From Cucumis sativus (lineage: Eukaryota > Streptophyta > Magnoliopsida > Cucurbitales > Cucurbitaceae): a stretch of 64,000 nucleotides of DNA. Shown in pieces: positions 10,798 to 22,815 of this stretch. Location: the NCBI RefSeq assembly GCF_000004075.3, contig NC_026658.2, forward strand, positions 496,001 through 560,000. The letters run 5' to 3'. Every line of letters begins with the position of its first letter. Within the stretch, counting starts at the first letter, position 1. Made by a program: the position numbers and the translations under genes. The notes under the pieces were generated by a model, which saw only the letters and a program-made list of their open reading frames with translations, was not told the DNA's origin and did not search any database.

Positions 10798-13305
10798 TCT
10801 TACTCCTAACCTAACCTAAACCCCTTGCTCCAGTTTTTATTGGAATTTCAACTCAGTTGATGTGAGTGTTTGACTTTGGATTTAGAAAAGTATGTTATCT
10901 ATAAAGAGCATATACCAAGTTAGGTATATCCATGTTTAAGTACATTATCTCTTCTCTATACTTTGGTAAATATTGCACAAAGATGGATCTTACAAGAATG
11001 CACCTATCTTACACATACCATTTTCAATTGCTTGATTGTAATACACTCAAGTTTTGTTTTTTACTTACTATTATACTTTGGACCTTTGAAAATGTATTTT
11101 TTTTTCCAATGATGCCTCAACCATTATCATTGTCAAATAAGTACACTGACTTGTTTATTGTAAACATCTTTTTTCGTGGGGCCATGTGTCCATACAAGTG
11201 AGATGTTGTGCCATGTGAGTGGAACGGTGGTTCACCATTTCACACTCATTTTTGTTAAAGTTTTTTTCTTCTATCATTTTTGTCATTATTTATTAAAATA
11301 ATATTATTTAAGAAAATCTATATATTTATAAACTAGTTATATTTAATTTACTATTTTAATTAATTTCAAATACCATTTAAAATAATTTCTCGAACCTTCC
11401 TAAAAACTAAAATATTTGTTTTGAAAATTTTGAATTTAAATAGACATATATAAGTGAAAACAAAAGATGAATAATGTAGATCGTGATAAACCACCTATGA
11501 TTTGGAGGAAGTGTGTTTAGGAAAAGTAGTTTCACTAACAATAACTATAAGTGCGATACAAGTAATTCTTATATCTAATTATTAGACAATTAGGGTGATC
11601 TAAAATTGAAGTGAAACTCTAAAATTAAAAATTCTAAATATGTAATCTTTGGATTATGTACCAATATTCAACAGTTGTAGGATAATTCAACAGTTGTAGG
11701 ATATTGTAATGTAGAAAATGTAATTATTAGAAATGTCAATCGACTAGAGGGCACGGAATTAAAAACAAAATTTGCCAACACTACTCACCACCAAGGTTAC
11801 GTCAAGTATTTGTATTCTTGAGAATAGTAATCCCCATTTCACATCATAAAATTTAAATAACTGCATTATGTCTATGTCACAATATATTAGAGGAAATTAC
11901 TAAATGATATTTTTAGTCAAAAACAAGAGAGAGAGAAAAACCCTATAAATTATATGATTGAAAACTGCATAGTCTATCCAAACATATGCTATTCAAGTCA
12001 ATGACTTAAAGAGAGGAAAAGTCAGGCACAACAATCCATCTATGCTGCCTCGTTGTAATCGTAAAATTAAGATGATTGCAAGCACAATAAAAGTTTGGTG
12101 TGAGAATGGTTACAAACTTCTTTTATGTAATATCTCCTCGTTTTTTTTATGGAGATTATTTTTTCCTTTCATGAAGATCTTAATCATATATATTTTGTGG
12201 TCTTACTTATTTTGTAAGGATAATCTCTTTATTTTCAAGAGTCCAGGAGTTGTGTGAGTGTTAAAGGTAGGAAGGTTTTTTCACATTAAAATATTAAAGT
12301 ACCTGAATTCACTATTTTTAACTTGTATGTGCCAACGTTGTCGATTATGATATTCTAGACTATGTTGGCCTATAATCATTGCGTTGTAATGTTATTGTGA
12401 ATAAAAATAGTTTATCTCATACCTACAGAAATCTAAGCTCAATTTCATTACAAGGATCTCACAGTAAGCTTAATCATGATGGTGATGGAAGCCCGCAGAG
12501 AGAACCTAAGTAAGTAGTATTAAATGAATCTTATATACAAAGCTTATGAGGAGCTTTGTTGTTGAAACGAGCTTGGAGTTAAAACTAAAGAATAAGTTAT
12601 ATTGTGAGTCACTTGAGAAAAAAATTATAGGATAAATACTTTGCTGTGGTTAAACTTTTTATGTAGTAAAGTCTCTTTGATCCATTGGACCTACAACCAT
12701 CTAGATATGGATGATATTGCCCCAACTTGGGTTATTATTAATCTCTATCTTTGTTATATCATGATATTAGTTATTTATTTGTCCGTCCAAAATGTTACCA
12801 TATTGCGTTTAAAATGTATATCAACTTCGTTTTCTCAAAAAAAAAAAATTATAAAAATTACAAAGTATGAGTCAAATAAACTTTTAAATGTACCGATTTC
12901 AAATTAGTCTAGGTATGACTTTTTCGAATACGTAAACAATTTTTTTATAGGGTATAGCATTCCTCAGAATAATGTAAAGATGTAATTTCTTCAGAGAGAA
13001 GTATTTTCTAGGTCATTAGCTGGGGAGAGAGTTCTATTGACACCCAGTAACTAAGTGTATCCCCACATTGGTATAGAACTTTTCCAACGACCAGTAATGG
13101 AAGAACATTTGTTCAAGAAATCGATCAGACAAAAGGGGAAAGAAAAATATCACTACTTGGACTTGTTAAAATCCTTATTATTCTATAAACAAATGAAAAA
13201 GAAAAGAGGAAAGTGAGACACACAAATCAATTTATTAGCTTATACATGTAAAAACATAGATATAGATGATCAGGGTTGAAAAGGGAAAGAGAGAAAAGAT
13301 GAGAA
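10798..13305. other. Intergenic between hydrolase copies C and D
   Basis: AT-rich with no recognisable gene, element ends or RNA. A 19- to 20-base unit (ATTCAACAGTTGTAGGATA) is tandemly doubled near 11667-11705. Short open frames at 10932-11201, 12042-12257 and 12641-12907 have no family resemblance. Confidence 0.5.
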
Positions 13306-14531
13306 TCAACAGAATTTGTTGAAGAAATCATGAATGTGGCAGTTGATTTCATCAGGCCTTTCTTGGTTGATGAAATGAGAAGTGTCTTTCATAACGATCA
13401 CTTCTTCCAAACCAGGTACATCCTTTCTGAAGGCGTCGCCATTGATGTAGTCTTGACCTCCTGGAAAATGGTAAGTCAGATCCAAATCCCCCACAATGAA
13501 CTTTACTGGTACCTTTATTTCTGCCGCTGTCCATGGCGCTGTCAGCTCCCAAGTCCTGTTATTTCAAACTCAAAAACACATTTAGTCATTTATCATCCCC
13601 ACACAGTCCGAAACACTGTCCCAATTTTCACAAGACAAATATTGAGTTGGCACTATTTAACCAAATATTTTCATTAAGAAAATAATGTAGAGGGTTTGTT
13701 ACCGGTCAAAAGCTCGGTAATAATTGAGACCGCCGGTGAAGCCAGAATGGGAGAACTTTTGGGCATAATAGTCAATATCTTGGGGAGTGAGCCACGGTGC
13801 TAGAGACGGGGGTGGGACACCTTCAAATTTCTCTTCGCCAGGCAAATATGGAGCCGATGGGTCCCTATTTGACATCACGTTTTTGAAAAACTCTCTTATA
13901 TCCACCGATGCAAATTCTTTTTCTGCCTTTCCCGGTTCCTGTTAATTTTAATTTCAACACACACACACATCACTCAAGATATAAACACGTTTTTAGATTT
14001 TAATTGATTCATATTACCATTCCCAAAAGAAAAACTGTAGAACAAGGGTAAGAAAATGACCTGAAATCTGACCATATAAAACTGGTCCCCAAGAACAGCC
14101 TTGAAGCCTTCAACAAATGACACTTTTGGGTTTCTAGGGAAAAATTGGACGCTCAAAATTACGGACGCTTTGATCCGATCTGGCCTGAACAAACAAAAGT
14201 ACCAAGCAATTAAGGCACCCCAATCATGACCCACTAACAACACCTTATCTATCCCCAGCTCATTGAGTAGCCCCACTACATCCCCCACGATGTGTAGAGC
14301 AGTGTAGGTGTCGGACGACGGTGGCGCGTCGGAGTCACCGTACCCGCGGAGGTCCGGTGCGATGACGCGGTAGCCGACGGAGGAGAGGAAAATGATCTGG
14401 TGGCGCCAGGAGTACCAAAGCTCAGGGAAGCCGTGGAGGAGGAGGACGGGTGGACCGGTTACTGGGCCGGCGGTGGCGACGTGGAGGTTTATTCCGTTGG
14501 TTTGAACGGTGATGTGGTTGATGGTTTCCAT
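13306..14531 (-). CDS. Soluble epoxide hydrolase, array copy D
   Basis: Exons on minus: 14061-14531, 13703-13938 and 13306-13555, giving 318 residues. Motifs: H-G-F-P, V-G-H-D-W-G-A, lid tyrosines in Q-F-Y-M-V-R-F-Q and N-Y-Y-R-A-F-D-R, acid Asp in V-G-D-L-D-L-T-Y-H-F-P-G, and His in K-D-T-S-H-F-I-N-Q-E-R. Compared with copies B and C it has a two-residue gain after V-A-T-A-G (P-V-T-G-P-P) and a different exon 2 (R-E-F-F-K-N-V-M, P-G-E-E-K-F-E-G). It shares Y-T-A-L-H-I-V-G-D, N-E-L-G-I-D-K-V and V-Q-F-F-P-R-N-P with the plus-strand copy E, so D and E are sisters. Exon 1 is GC-richer than its neighbours. A CTATTTAAAC box lies about 40 bases before the start. Cytosolic epoxide hydrolase with unknown substrate. 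Confidence 0.92.
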
Positions 14532-15152
14532 TTATCGGATGTTTGAGAATTGGTTAAATGGTGGGTTTGTTTAAATAGAAAGAAATTTGAAGCGAATTGT
14601 GAATTGAAATCGTTGGAACTGTTCATGTGTTGATTTCTCTAGAATCTTTAGTCATATCATGCTAATGTCACAATGTCATCTTGGATGTAAATTAAAGCTA
14701 TGGTAGAAAGATACTGTTTTTCTTTCTTTTTAATTTTAAATTTGAATCATTGTATCATTTACGTTTCTATTTTTTTCAACCGACATCAGAGCTCAAAATT
14801 TCTTTCAATACATTTTTGCCCTAAAAGTCTAGAGTTCATAATTGGAATTTATTGTGTATTGGTGTTAATCAAAAGGAAAAACAAAGTTGGGATGGATTAT
14901 ATTCTTTGCTTCTTACCTTGAATCAATATGTTTGTGTATGTTTATCGACTAATTCCTGCATACGAATGTAAAGAATCGAAGAAAAGATGTGATTTTAGTG
15001 CACGTGACTCATTTGTATAAATTTATATGTGAACATCTTTTTAAAAAGGGATGTTTGTTCGACTTTTTTAGACTCAATAACGTCCTAAATAACCTTCTTA
15101 TTGGAAAATGAACCTCATACACTTCGAATCATTTATTTAACTCGTTGGTACA

Positions 15153-15222
15153 TAACTAGTTTGTTTTCTATTTTATATTTTTTAAAATAACTAGTTTGTT
15201 TTCTATTTTATATTTTTTAAAA
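15153..15222. repeat. 35-base tandem duplication
   Basis: The unit beginning AACTAGTTTGTTTTCTATTT occurs twice, starting at 15153 and 15188, identical over nearly the whole length. Confidence 0.85.
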
Positions 15223-15668
15223 TTAATTTTTAAATAACCAATGTGTTCAAGTAATTAATATACATTTTGGCTGTTGTTTAAATAAGTAATGTGTTTTTAA
15301 AATTATGAATAAAACTGAAAATGAAAAAATAAACTTTAAAAAAGAATTCAAGAAACAGAAAAAAAAAAACTAAAAACTAAAATTCCATATATTCTAAAAA
15401 TAAGTAAATATGTGAATATGTAAAAACTTTATTTAATAAATATATTTTGAAATAAGATTAAGAAGTTAATCTCAATTTATATATTATGAAATTTTGCTTT
15501 CTAAACGGCTTAAAATAATGGTTAGAAATTATTGGAGAATTAGTTATCTTATGATTCTAAAAAATAAAGATATGTACCTATTATATAAGTAAAAGGCACG
15601 CATTCCTTTTTAAATTAACAATAAATTTTCAAATCATATACTTGCTTTTACACTACACTTGACAAAAT

Positions 15669-15774
15669 TATTGATTTTGATAAATAACAAGTTTTTTTTA
15701 TTGATTTTGATAAATAACAAGTTTTTTTTATTGATTTTGATAAATAACAAGTTTTTTTTATTGATTTTGATAAG
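15669..15774. repeat. 30-base minisatellite, about 3.5 copies
   Basis: The unit TTGATTTTGATAAATAACAA plus GTTTTTTTTA is repeated without differences at 15671, 15701 and 15731, followed by a partial copy. The unit length is a multiple of three, so an antisense frame reads a repeated N-K-K-N-L-L-F-I-K-I; I regard that as incidental. Confidence 0.9.
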
Positions 15775-17135
15775 AGTTATTTTAATTGACCAATTTTTGT
15801 TTGGAAGAAAATTTGTAGTTATTTTGTAGCGAAATGGTTTGATTTTATTGAAATTCATTAAGGAGAAGTAATTTTAGTTGACATTTTTAATTGAATGAAC
15901 TAAGGATGAAGAATCATAAATATTTCCCTCTCCATTAAGAAAAGAATTAAATGAAAAGATTATGTAAATAGAGGAACGATTACAGAAATGAAACTAAAAA
16001 AATTAAATTAAATAAGCAGTTTAATAGATTTTTAGATAATATTTGGTCTATTAAAATTTGAATTTTGAATTTTGAATATTAATAATTATAAGATGTTAAA
16101 TTTTTAATTATTAATTTTAATATTACTAATGCAAAATTTTGTGGATAAGTTAGATGGGTTTAGCTGAATTCTTAGATGGTGTGCTTCTTTTTTCTTTAAA
16201 AAAGAGAAGAGATCAAATAGCTATATCTTTGGACTCTTAAGGAAACTATGCAATATTATTAGTTTGGTTTTTAAATTAACAATATTATTGGATTGAGAGA
16301 TCTTAATAATTAACACAATTTAAAGTTCAAAAGTCTTATCAAATTAAAGTGTTAGGTAAGGTCAAATAAATTACAATATCTAATACAAATAAATGTATTG
16401 TTAGAGAGAACATCAACCACGCAAGAGAGTACAATAGAAGAGGAGATTAATTACAAAGCATTTAAAGGCAACAAAAAGATTATTGCTTACAATAGAGAGG
16501 CAATATGTAACATTGAGCTCCAAAATTTGATTCATTTTAGCATTATTTTGCTTTTAATGTTCGGTTTTATACCTTTTAAACGTATGAGATATGTGTAGAA
16601 CATGCTAAATAATCACTTTAGATTAGGAAGTGATTCTCTAAAGTAAATGATGCGAGATAACATAACGCTTTTACATCCAACGGATTTAAAATATCAATTA
16701 AGAGAGGATGCTCAATTCACGTTAAAACCCTCGTAGAAGGAAGGGGAAGAGTACCCTTGTAGATATCAAATAACTCTATCACATAAACATTGAAATATTA
16801 AATAGTTCATTTATTATTTTCTAATTCTACTCATTTCAAATGCAAAATTACAAAAAGTTTGTTGCATGTGGGACAAAATAAGTTTTAGAAATTAGTTACA
16901 TGATATACAAATTTATTTACTTTTGCAAAAAAAAATTCAATCGATGTGAAACATTTAATATACTTCGTATTAATATGCACTATTGATATCCGATTTGATA
17001 CACTTGATATCCTTCTAATAAACACTTGATGCAAATTTGATACATTTGAAGCACATTTGACTTACCTTTGGTTCACATTTGACAATACAAACTTGATATA
17101 TTTATGATAAAAAGATTTTGAATTTTTGTTGGGGG

Positions 17136-17350
17136 CATTTTTAAAAGTAGCAAAATAAATTAAAATATTTACAAACTATAACAAAATTTTGGATTATATC
17201 AATGATAGCCACTAATGGACTTCCATCAATTTCTATCAATGTCACTGATAAAAACAGATAAGTGACTATCGATGTCTATTATTGATAAAATTTAAAAATT
17301 ATGCTATATGTTGTAAATATGTAGTTAAATTTGCTATTTTTGACAATTTT
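17136..17350. mobile_element. MITE with about 55-base inverted ends
   Basis: The left end (CATTTTTAAAAGTAGCAAAA ... ATATTTACAAACTATAACAA) and the reverse complement of the right end (AATTGTCAAAAATAGCAAAT ... ATATTTACAACATATAGCAT) pair over about 55 bases. The core holds several GATAG/TATCA words (TCAATGATAGCCAC, CTATCAATG, CTATCGATG). I remember this layout as an abundant repeat in cucurbit DNA. Related, more decayed stretches occur near 27130-27260 and 37020-37140. No coding capacity. Confidence 0.6.
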
Positions 17351-17501
17351 CCTTTTTGTTAGAGGATTGAAAAAAGAAAAATATATATTCATTGTAAAAA
17401 TATAAACCACAAACACATTCTATTAAAGCCCGAATTAAAATAATCTGCATCATAAACACAAATTATTATAATCCAACTATATATATATAATAATTCACTT
17501 C

Positions 17502-17910
17502 CACTGCAACAGAAATGGTCTACGACGACAGTTATTTTCTGTCGCGAATAAAATCCATGAGAGTTATTTACAGTCATAAAAGCGGGAGTTATGGAAAGTC
17601 CTTCTATGACAGTTTTCGAAAACTGTTTCAATAAGATTTTTCATGACATAAAACAAATGTCGTTAATTACTATTTTATGACAACAAATAACTGTCATATT
17701 TTATATTATGACAACAAAAAACTGTCATCATTTGCGTATGAATGACAGTTTAAAAAACGTCGCAAATTCGTTTAAAAAATGTCAATGATATGTCAACCGT
17801 GACAGTTTTTTTAAAAAATAAATGTCATTGTTTTGCTATTAACGACATTTTTTTCTGTCAAATATAAGACAATCGTGACAGTTTTTTATTTTATAATCGT
17901 GACAATTCTT
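17502..17910 (+). mobile_element. CACTA-type (En/Spm-like) transposon end, fragment
   Basis: CACTGCAACAGAAATGG at 17502 fits a plant CACTA terminus. It is followed by dense subterminal repeats of the word TGACAGTTTT in both orientations: GACGACAGTTATTTTCTGTCG, ATGACAGTTTTCGAAAACTG, AATGACAGTTTAAAAAACGT, CGTGACAGTTTTTTTA, CGACATTTTTTTCTGTCA, CGTGACAGTTTTTTAT. No matching opposite end or transposase was found downstream, so this is a single end or a small decayed copy; the right limit is where the repeats stop. Confidence 0.5.
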
Positions 17911-18919
17911 ATCCCCAAACACCCCCTTTACCTTAAAGTTGATAACTTATTTACAAAAATGTCACGTTATTTTGTTTACCAAAATACCATTAATCATATT
18001 TACTTTATTGTCATTAAACTAAAAACCTTTACAATTTTGTCATTTTCAACATATATATATATACATACATATATATATATATATATTATGCAAATCAAGT
18101 ATACATAAAATATATTAGATGTATCAAGCGTATATCATATCTCTATCATAGTATGTATCAAGAGTATTAAGTGTATACCGAGTCTATCACTTGAATTGGA
18201 CTTGTTTCTTGCCATGGTTGCAAAATGTGGAAAAAATGTGTGACAAACTTACAAATTATAAACTCAGATGCTACCCACTCCAATTTTATAATTATATTTT
18301 TTTTTAAAAAAAAAGAGACTTAACCATTATTATCAATATAAGTAGCTAAAAGATCCAACCTTTTTAAGCAAAAACCCATAAACTAAGTGATTGACCTCTG
18401 ATTGTACAAAATTTAAGAAAATTAAGTCGATAGAATTAGATTAGCCTATAGATTAAAAAGTATATATATTAAATTCCACCCTAATTTCTATGAGTGAAAC
18501 TAAATCACTAGAACCAAGTTATTGTCAGGAAAGATTTAAGGATGAAATTGTTCCTACAAATAAGAACTTAGGAACTAAATGGTTAGTCTTATAAAAGTTT
18601 AAAAAAGGTAAAGATATGATTTTTAACTAAAATTGGAAATCCACGGTAGAGTCGACTACAAACGGTTACCGAAAGACACCATCTTTGAGATTCATACAGG
18701 AAACCAAAATGTGCGGTCAACAAAGATGGCGATTCACCAAATTTAATATTCCAAAACCAGACTCAGCCATGAGATTCTCCAATCTCAATCTCGAGCTCTT
18801 TCTTTTCCCATGTAAACTGGTCTTTTCTACTTTCTGCCCGATCTTTCTACTTTCTACACTCCTCTCTGGCACACCCAGAAATTCAAACTTGAAGCAGAGA
18901 TAGAGAGAGTGAGTTTTCC

Positions 18920-21015
18920 ATGGATGCGATTCAACACACCACCATCAACACTAATGGCATCAAAATGCATATTGCCTCAATAGGCAATGGCCCCGTCGTT
19001 CTTCTTCTTCATGGCTTCCCCGAGCTGTGGTACTCATGGCGCCACCAGCTTCTCTACCTTTCCTCCGTCGGGTATCGAGCCATCGCGCCGGACCTCCGAG
19101 GCTATGGCGACACGGACTCCCCTGGATCGCATACTTCCTACACCGCCCTCCATATTGTCGGCGATTTGATTGGGGCTTTGGATGAGCTTGGGATTGAGAA
19201 GGTGTTTCTTGTAGGCCATGATTGGGGGGCGATCATTGCTTGGTACTTTTGCTTGTTCAGGCCTGAAAGAATCAAAGCCTTGGTGAATCTGAGCGTCCAG
19301 TTCTTCCCTAGAAATCCGGCTATTTCTTTCATCCAGCGTTTCAGAGCTGCGTATGGTGATGATTTCTATATGTGCAGGTTTCAGGTGAATCTGAACTTTG
19401 ATTAATTTCTAACTATGGATTTAATTAGGGATATTCCCTTCTGATTCTGCTCCTAATTTCGATTAATGTCTATGCTTGTATTTTAGTTGCTTATTAGTTG
19501 GATGAATGATGTTATCAATTTGCTTAGTTTTGGTTTTCTGGTGTGTAGATTGACTCTGTTCAGTCTCACTCAGACGCACAATCGAAGTTGCAAAATACCG
19601 ATTGTGTTCAATTAAAGTACTGTTGATGAATCAAAGCTTAAAAGATTGTGTTCTTAACATGTTCATTGTAAAGTTCTTTATAGTTTTTTGGCTGTTTAAC
19701 TGTTGTATCTTACCATTCTCCCATGTAAATGATTGCAAAATGTCCTGAGAAAGACTTTGATAGAAGTTACTGAGTTCATTTAATTGGAAGATTCCTTCTT
19801 GCTAATACATTCAATTAACAAATAATACTGAAACAATTTTCACCTTTTTTTGTGGTTCTCTCTTAATTCATCAAGTTGCTGATTAGAGGGATAGCCCCAT
19901 CTAAATTTTGTTTGATTCTCTGTTTTGATCAACAATTTTCTCCAAGTTGGAAAGCCATGTCGAGCTTTTCTGAGTGTAAAGTCTTTCTATCGAACAAGAA
20001 AGCTGAAATTATAGCAATTATTGGTTTGGACCTTTTCTTTTTTTACTAATAAAACAATTTTTCATATCATTTATGTAATCGTAGGGGATGCTCATGTAAC
20101 CAGGAAAAATACAAATGAAGTGGCTGTGGTTTCTAGAAATTCATGGCATCTAAAACATGTGTAGACTGATTTCTAATAGGTTCCAGGAGAGGCGGAAGCA
20201 GATTTTGCCTGCATTGACACTGCTCAACTGTTCAAGACAACACTGTCTACTAGAAGTACAGAGGCACCTTGTTTGCCTAAAGAATACGGATTTCGCGCCA
20301 TCCCACCGCCAGAAAACCTTCCTTCTTGGTTGACAGAAGAAGATATCAACTATTATGCTGCCAAATTCAAGGAGACAGGCTTCACTGGAGCATTGAACTA
20401 CTATCGCGCTTTTGACTTGTAAGTCACGTTTGTTTACATCCGAGTTCGACGTTAATATTATTAGATAACATGAGGTTTCAACTAAAGAACAATTGGTAAC
20501 AGAAAAGTAATATATCTTATAAACATTTTGAGACCTTTTGATTTTTCCAACTTCCAATCCTCAACACATGACTCCGTCTGACACACTTTTCTGTGTTTCA
20601 TTTTCAACAACCGTTTCGTGTTTTGACATTGAATAGTTGTTTTATTCGCATTTTCATAGCAAGAAACTGTTGAGTGGTGAATTGTTTCTGTTTTTCCTCA
20701 CTTCGGAATGCATTTCGTTAGCTGTATCTTGTGGAAGGCTATGGAGTTTAATGGATGTTTTGTTGCAGAACTTGGGAGCTTACGGCGCCATGGACGGGAG
20801 TGCAGATTCAGGTACCCGTGAAATTCATTGTAGGCGATTTGGATATAACTTACCATTTTAAAGGAGCCAAGGAATATATCCACGATGGCGGGTTCAAAAG
20901 GGACGTGCCATTGCTGGAGGAAGTAGTAATAGTGAAAAATGCTGGCCACTTTGTCCATGAAGAAAAGCCACATGAAATCAATACTCACATTCATGACTTC
21001 ATCAAGAAATTTTGA
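18920..21015 (+). CDS. Soluble epoxide hydrolase, array copy E (opposite strand)
   Basis: Exons 18920-19384, 20180-20418 and 20769-21015, giving 316 residues. Intron positions match the minus-strand copies, but the first intron is much longer (795 bases). Motifs: H-G-F-P-E-L-W-Y-S-W-R-H-Q, V-G-H-D-W-G-A (nucleophile Asp), lid tyrosines in D-F-Y-M-C-R-F-Q and N-Y-Y-R-A-F-D-L, acid Asp in V-G-D-L-D-I-T-Y-H-F-K-G, and His in K-N-A-G-H-F-V-H-E-E-K. F-K-G replaces the usual F-P-G after the acid Asp, and exon 2 is divergent (A-Q-L-F-K-T-T-L-S-T-R, E-Y-G-F-R-A-I-P-P-P). It is the only array member on plus and is closest to copy D. No signal peptide; presumed cytosolic, substrate unknown. Confidence 0.92.
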
Positions 21016-22269
21016 ACAACATTTCCATTGCCAACTCATGTTAATTTCTGTTGGTGGGTCTTGAAACTTTTGATACTTTCAGCTTGTTTATCATTTTGTT
21101 AAGCCTTCGGAAAGCAAGCAGGAGCAGGAACAGTCAATTGTGTGTGTTTGGAATATTTTTCTTAATTTATAGTTAAACAATGGGATTTTGAATTTCTCAA
21201 TACTAAATTTTCATCTCTATTTTTCAAATTATTAATCAACTTCTATACTAACTTTTCAACTTTTACATTTTAGCATAGATAGGTCTCCACTAAATTGTTT
21301 AATCATAATTTGTCATTTTTGTCATGTAAAAATTCTTTACTCAAATATTTTAATTCACTTTTTATGTAATGTGATAGTACAATTCATAAAGATTACATCT
21401 AAGATGGATCCGAGTATACCTTTATAAAATAATAGAACTTCTACGTGTTTTAACTCATTGGTATTGTATTTTTTATGATGTTGCAAAGAAAAAAAAGGGT
21501 CAAAATTAAAATTTTAGTCTTAAATTTTACAAGGTAATAACACATTTGAATAAAGAAAAATTGTTTCAAATTTTAAAAGAAAAATCTAATTTTGATGTAA
21601 ATCTTAATTGCATTCATTGTATAAACTAATTTGAATAAAGAAAAATGGTTTCAAACCTAAACATAATTTTAAATCATTATGGCTTAACTTTGGTGCATTA
21701 GAAGTTTTAATTAATTCATTTATATTATATCAATAATCACTGAAAAATCCAATATATATATCAATAATCATTAAAAATCTAATTCAAATTTAACATCAAT
21801 GAATCAACATTTATATATATATATATATCAATTACTTTATGAAAAAACAATATATATCAATGGCATGATAAAACATTTTCTTTTTTTAAGAAATGGAATT
21901 CATTAGGGAGAAAGTGGGATGAGTTTTGATCCATAGAATTGTTGTGTTCTATTTTTAGGTCACGAAACTAAACGTAAACAAATTAAGCTGAATAATCGGA
22001 CAATGTGTGTCTAAGCTACATAAAATACTCTATTTTCTAAACATTACTTAAGTCTATACTTGTATGTATTTTGACCATGCATTCCAATGATTATAACCAC
22101 CACTACTTTTCTCTATTTTTAGCTCTAAAACATAGAGAGATCAATCTTTTTCTTTATTTATTTACCTTGTCCCAGTAGTTGTCATCACCCCTACTCCCAT
22201 CTCTCCCTCCAAAAAAAATTTGATAGTAATAATAAGAGGAGAAAAAAAGAAAAAAAAAAACATTAGGCC
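21016..22269. other. Intergenic, hydrolase E to inhibitor gene
   Basis: AT-rich spacer with (AT)n runs near 21750-21830. It should contain the 3' end of hydrolase E and the promoter of the inhibitor gene; no clear TATA box was picked out. Confidence 0.5.
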
Positions 22270-22815
22270 ATGAAATTTTTTTCAGCCATTTTGTTGGTCC
22301 TCTGCCTTTGCATGGCACCTCAGCGCCTGGACGCGGCCGGGGCTGCACAAGAGGAGGGACTAGGCATGATACAGAAAATGTGTGCACAAACTAACTACAA
22401 AGACCTTTGCATCACCTCCCTGACTTCTGACCCCAACAGCTTCCCTGCCGACAAGATGGGGCTAGCCTTGGTTGCCCTCCGCCTTGCCTCCTCCAATGCC
22501 TCCGACATATCGGAGAGCATCAAGGTGATGCTCAACGAAACGAGCCAAAATAATGAGCCTACAGTACAACAAGCTCTGTTTGATTGCCTTGATGAGTATC
22601 TAGAAGCATCTCAACAACTTGACGACTCCATTGCTGCAATTATCGCCAAGGCCTATGGCGACGTGCAGGAATGGGTGCGTGTGGCAGTCACCAATGTGCG
22701 CACGTGTGAGAGCTCATTCCCGACGAAGCCGTCTGTGCTGACACCAAGGAACGAGGAGTTTATTAAGCTATGTGACATTGCACTATCCATCACCAAGATT
22801 GCAGAAACCAATTAA
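22270..22815 (+). CDS. Pectinesterase / invertase inhibitor (PMEI domain)
   Basis: A single-exon gene for 181 residues, typical of the PMEI/C-VIF family. Residues 1-22 form a signal peptide (F-F-S-A-I-L-L-V-L-C-L-C-M-A), so the protein is secreted or vacuolar. The mature part has the conserved cysteines: C38 and C47 (M-C-A-Q-T-N-Y-K-D-L-C, first disulfide), C106 (F-D-C-L-D-E-Y) and C146 (V-R-T-C-E), second disulfide, plus the fifth cysteine C168 (K-L-C-D-I-A-L-S-I-T). Two N-glycosylation sites, N76 and N89. Family members form a four-helix bundle that inhibits pectin methylesterase or acid invertase; sequence alone does not say which. The start is preceded by an A-rich leader. The gene stands alone, between the hydrolase array and a cell-wall endoglucanase. 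Confidence 0.92.
   Translation: MKFFSAILLVLCLCMAPQRLDAAGAAQEEGLGMIQKMCAQTNYKDLCITSLTSDPNSFPADKMGLALVALRLASSNASDISESIKVMLNETSQNNEPTVQQALFDCLDEYLEASQQLDDSIAAIIAKAYGDVQEWVRVAVTNVRTCESSFPTKPSVLTPRNEEFIKLCDIALSITKIAETN

Larger units (their letters stand above)
14532..18919. other. Intergenic between the inverted hydrolase copies D and E
   Basis: About 4.4 kb, the largest gap in the array and the place where gene orientation flips. It holds a 35-base tandem duplication, a 30-base minisatellite, a MITE, a CACTA-type end and an (AT)n/(TATACA)n run near 18045-18090. No gene was seen. Confidence 0.55.

Noticed and set aside
10798-10830. GGTTTAGGTTAGGTTAGG just upstream of hydrolase copy C on minus
   Set aside because: Too short and irregular to call a telomeric insert or a functional telo-box.
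15669-15774. Regular 30-base repeats that look CRISPR-like at first sight
   Set aside because: There are no spacers; the units abut directly, so it is a minisatellite in a plant genome.
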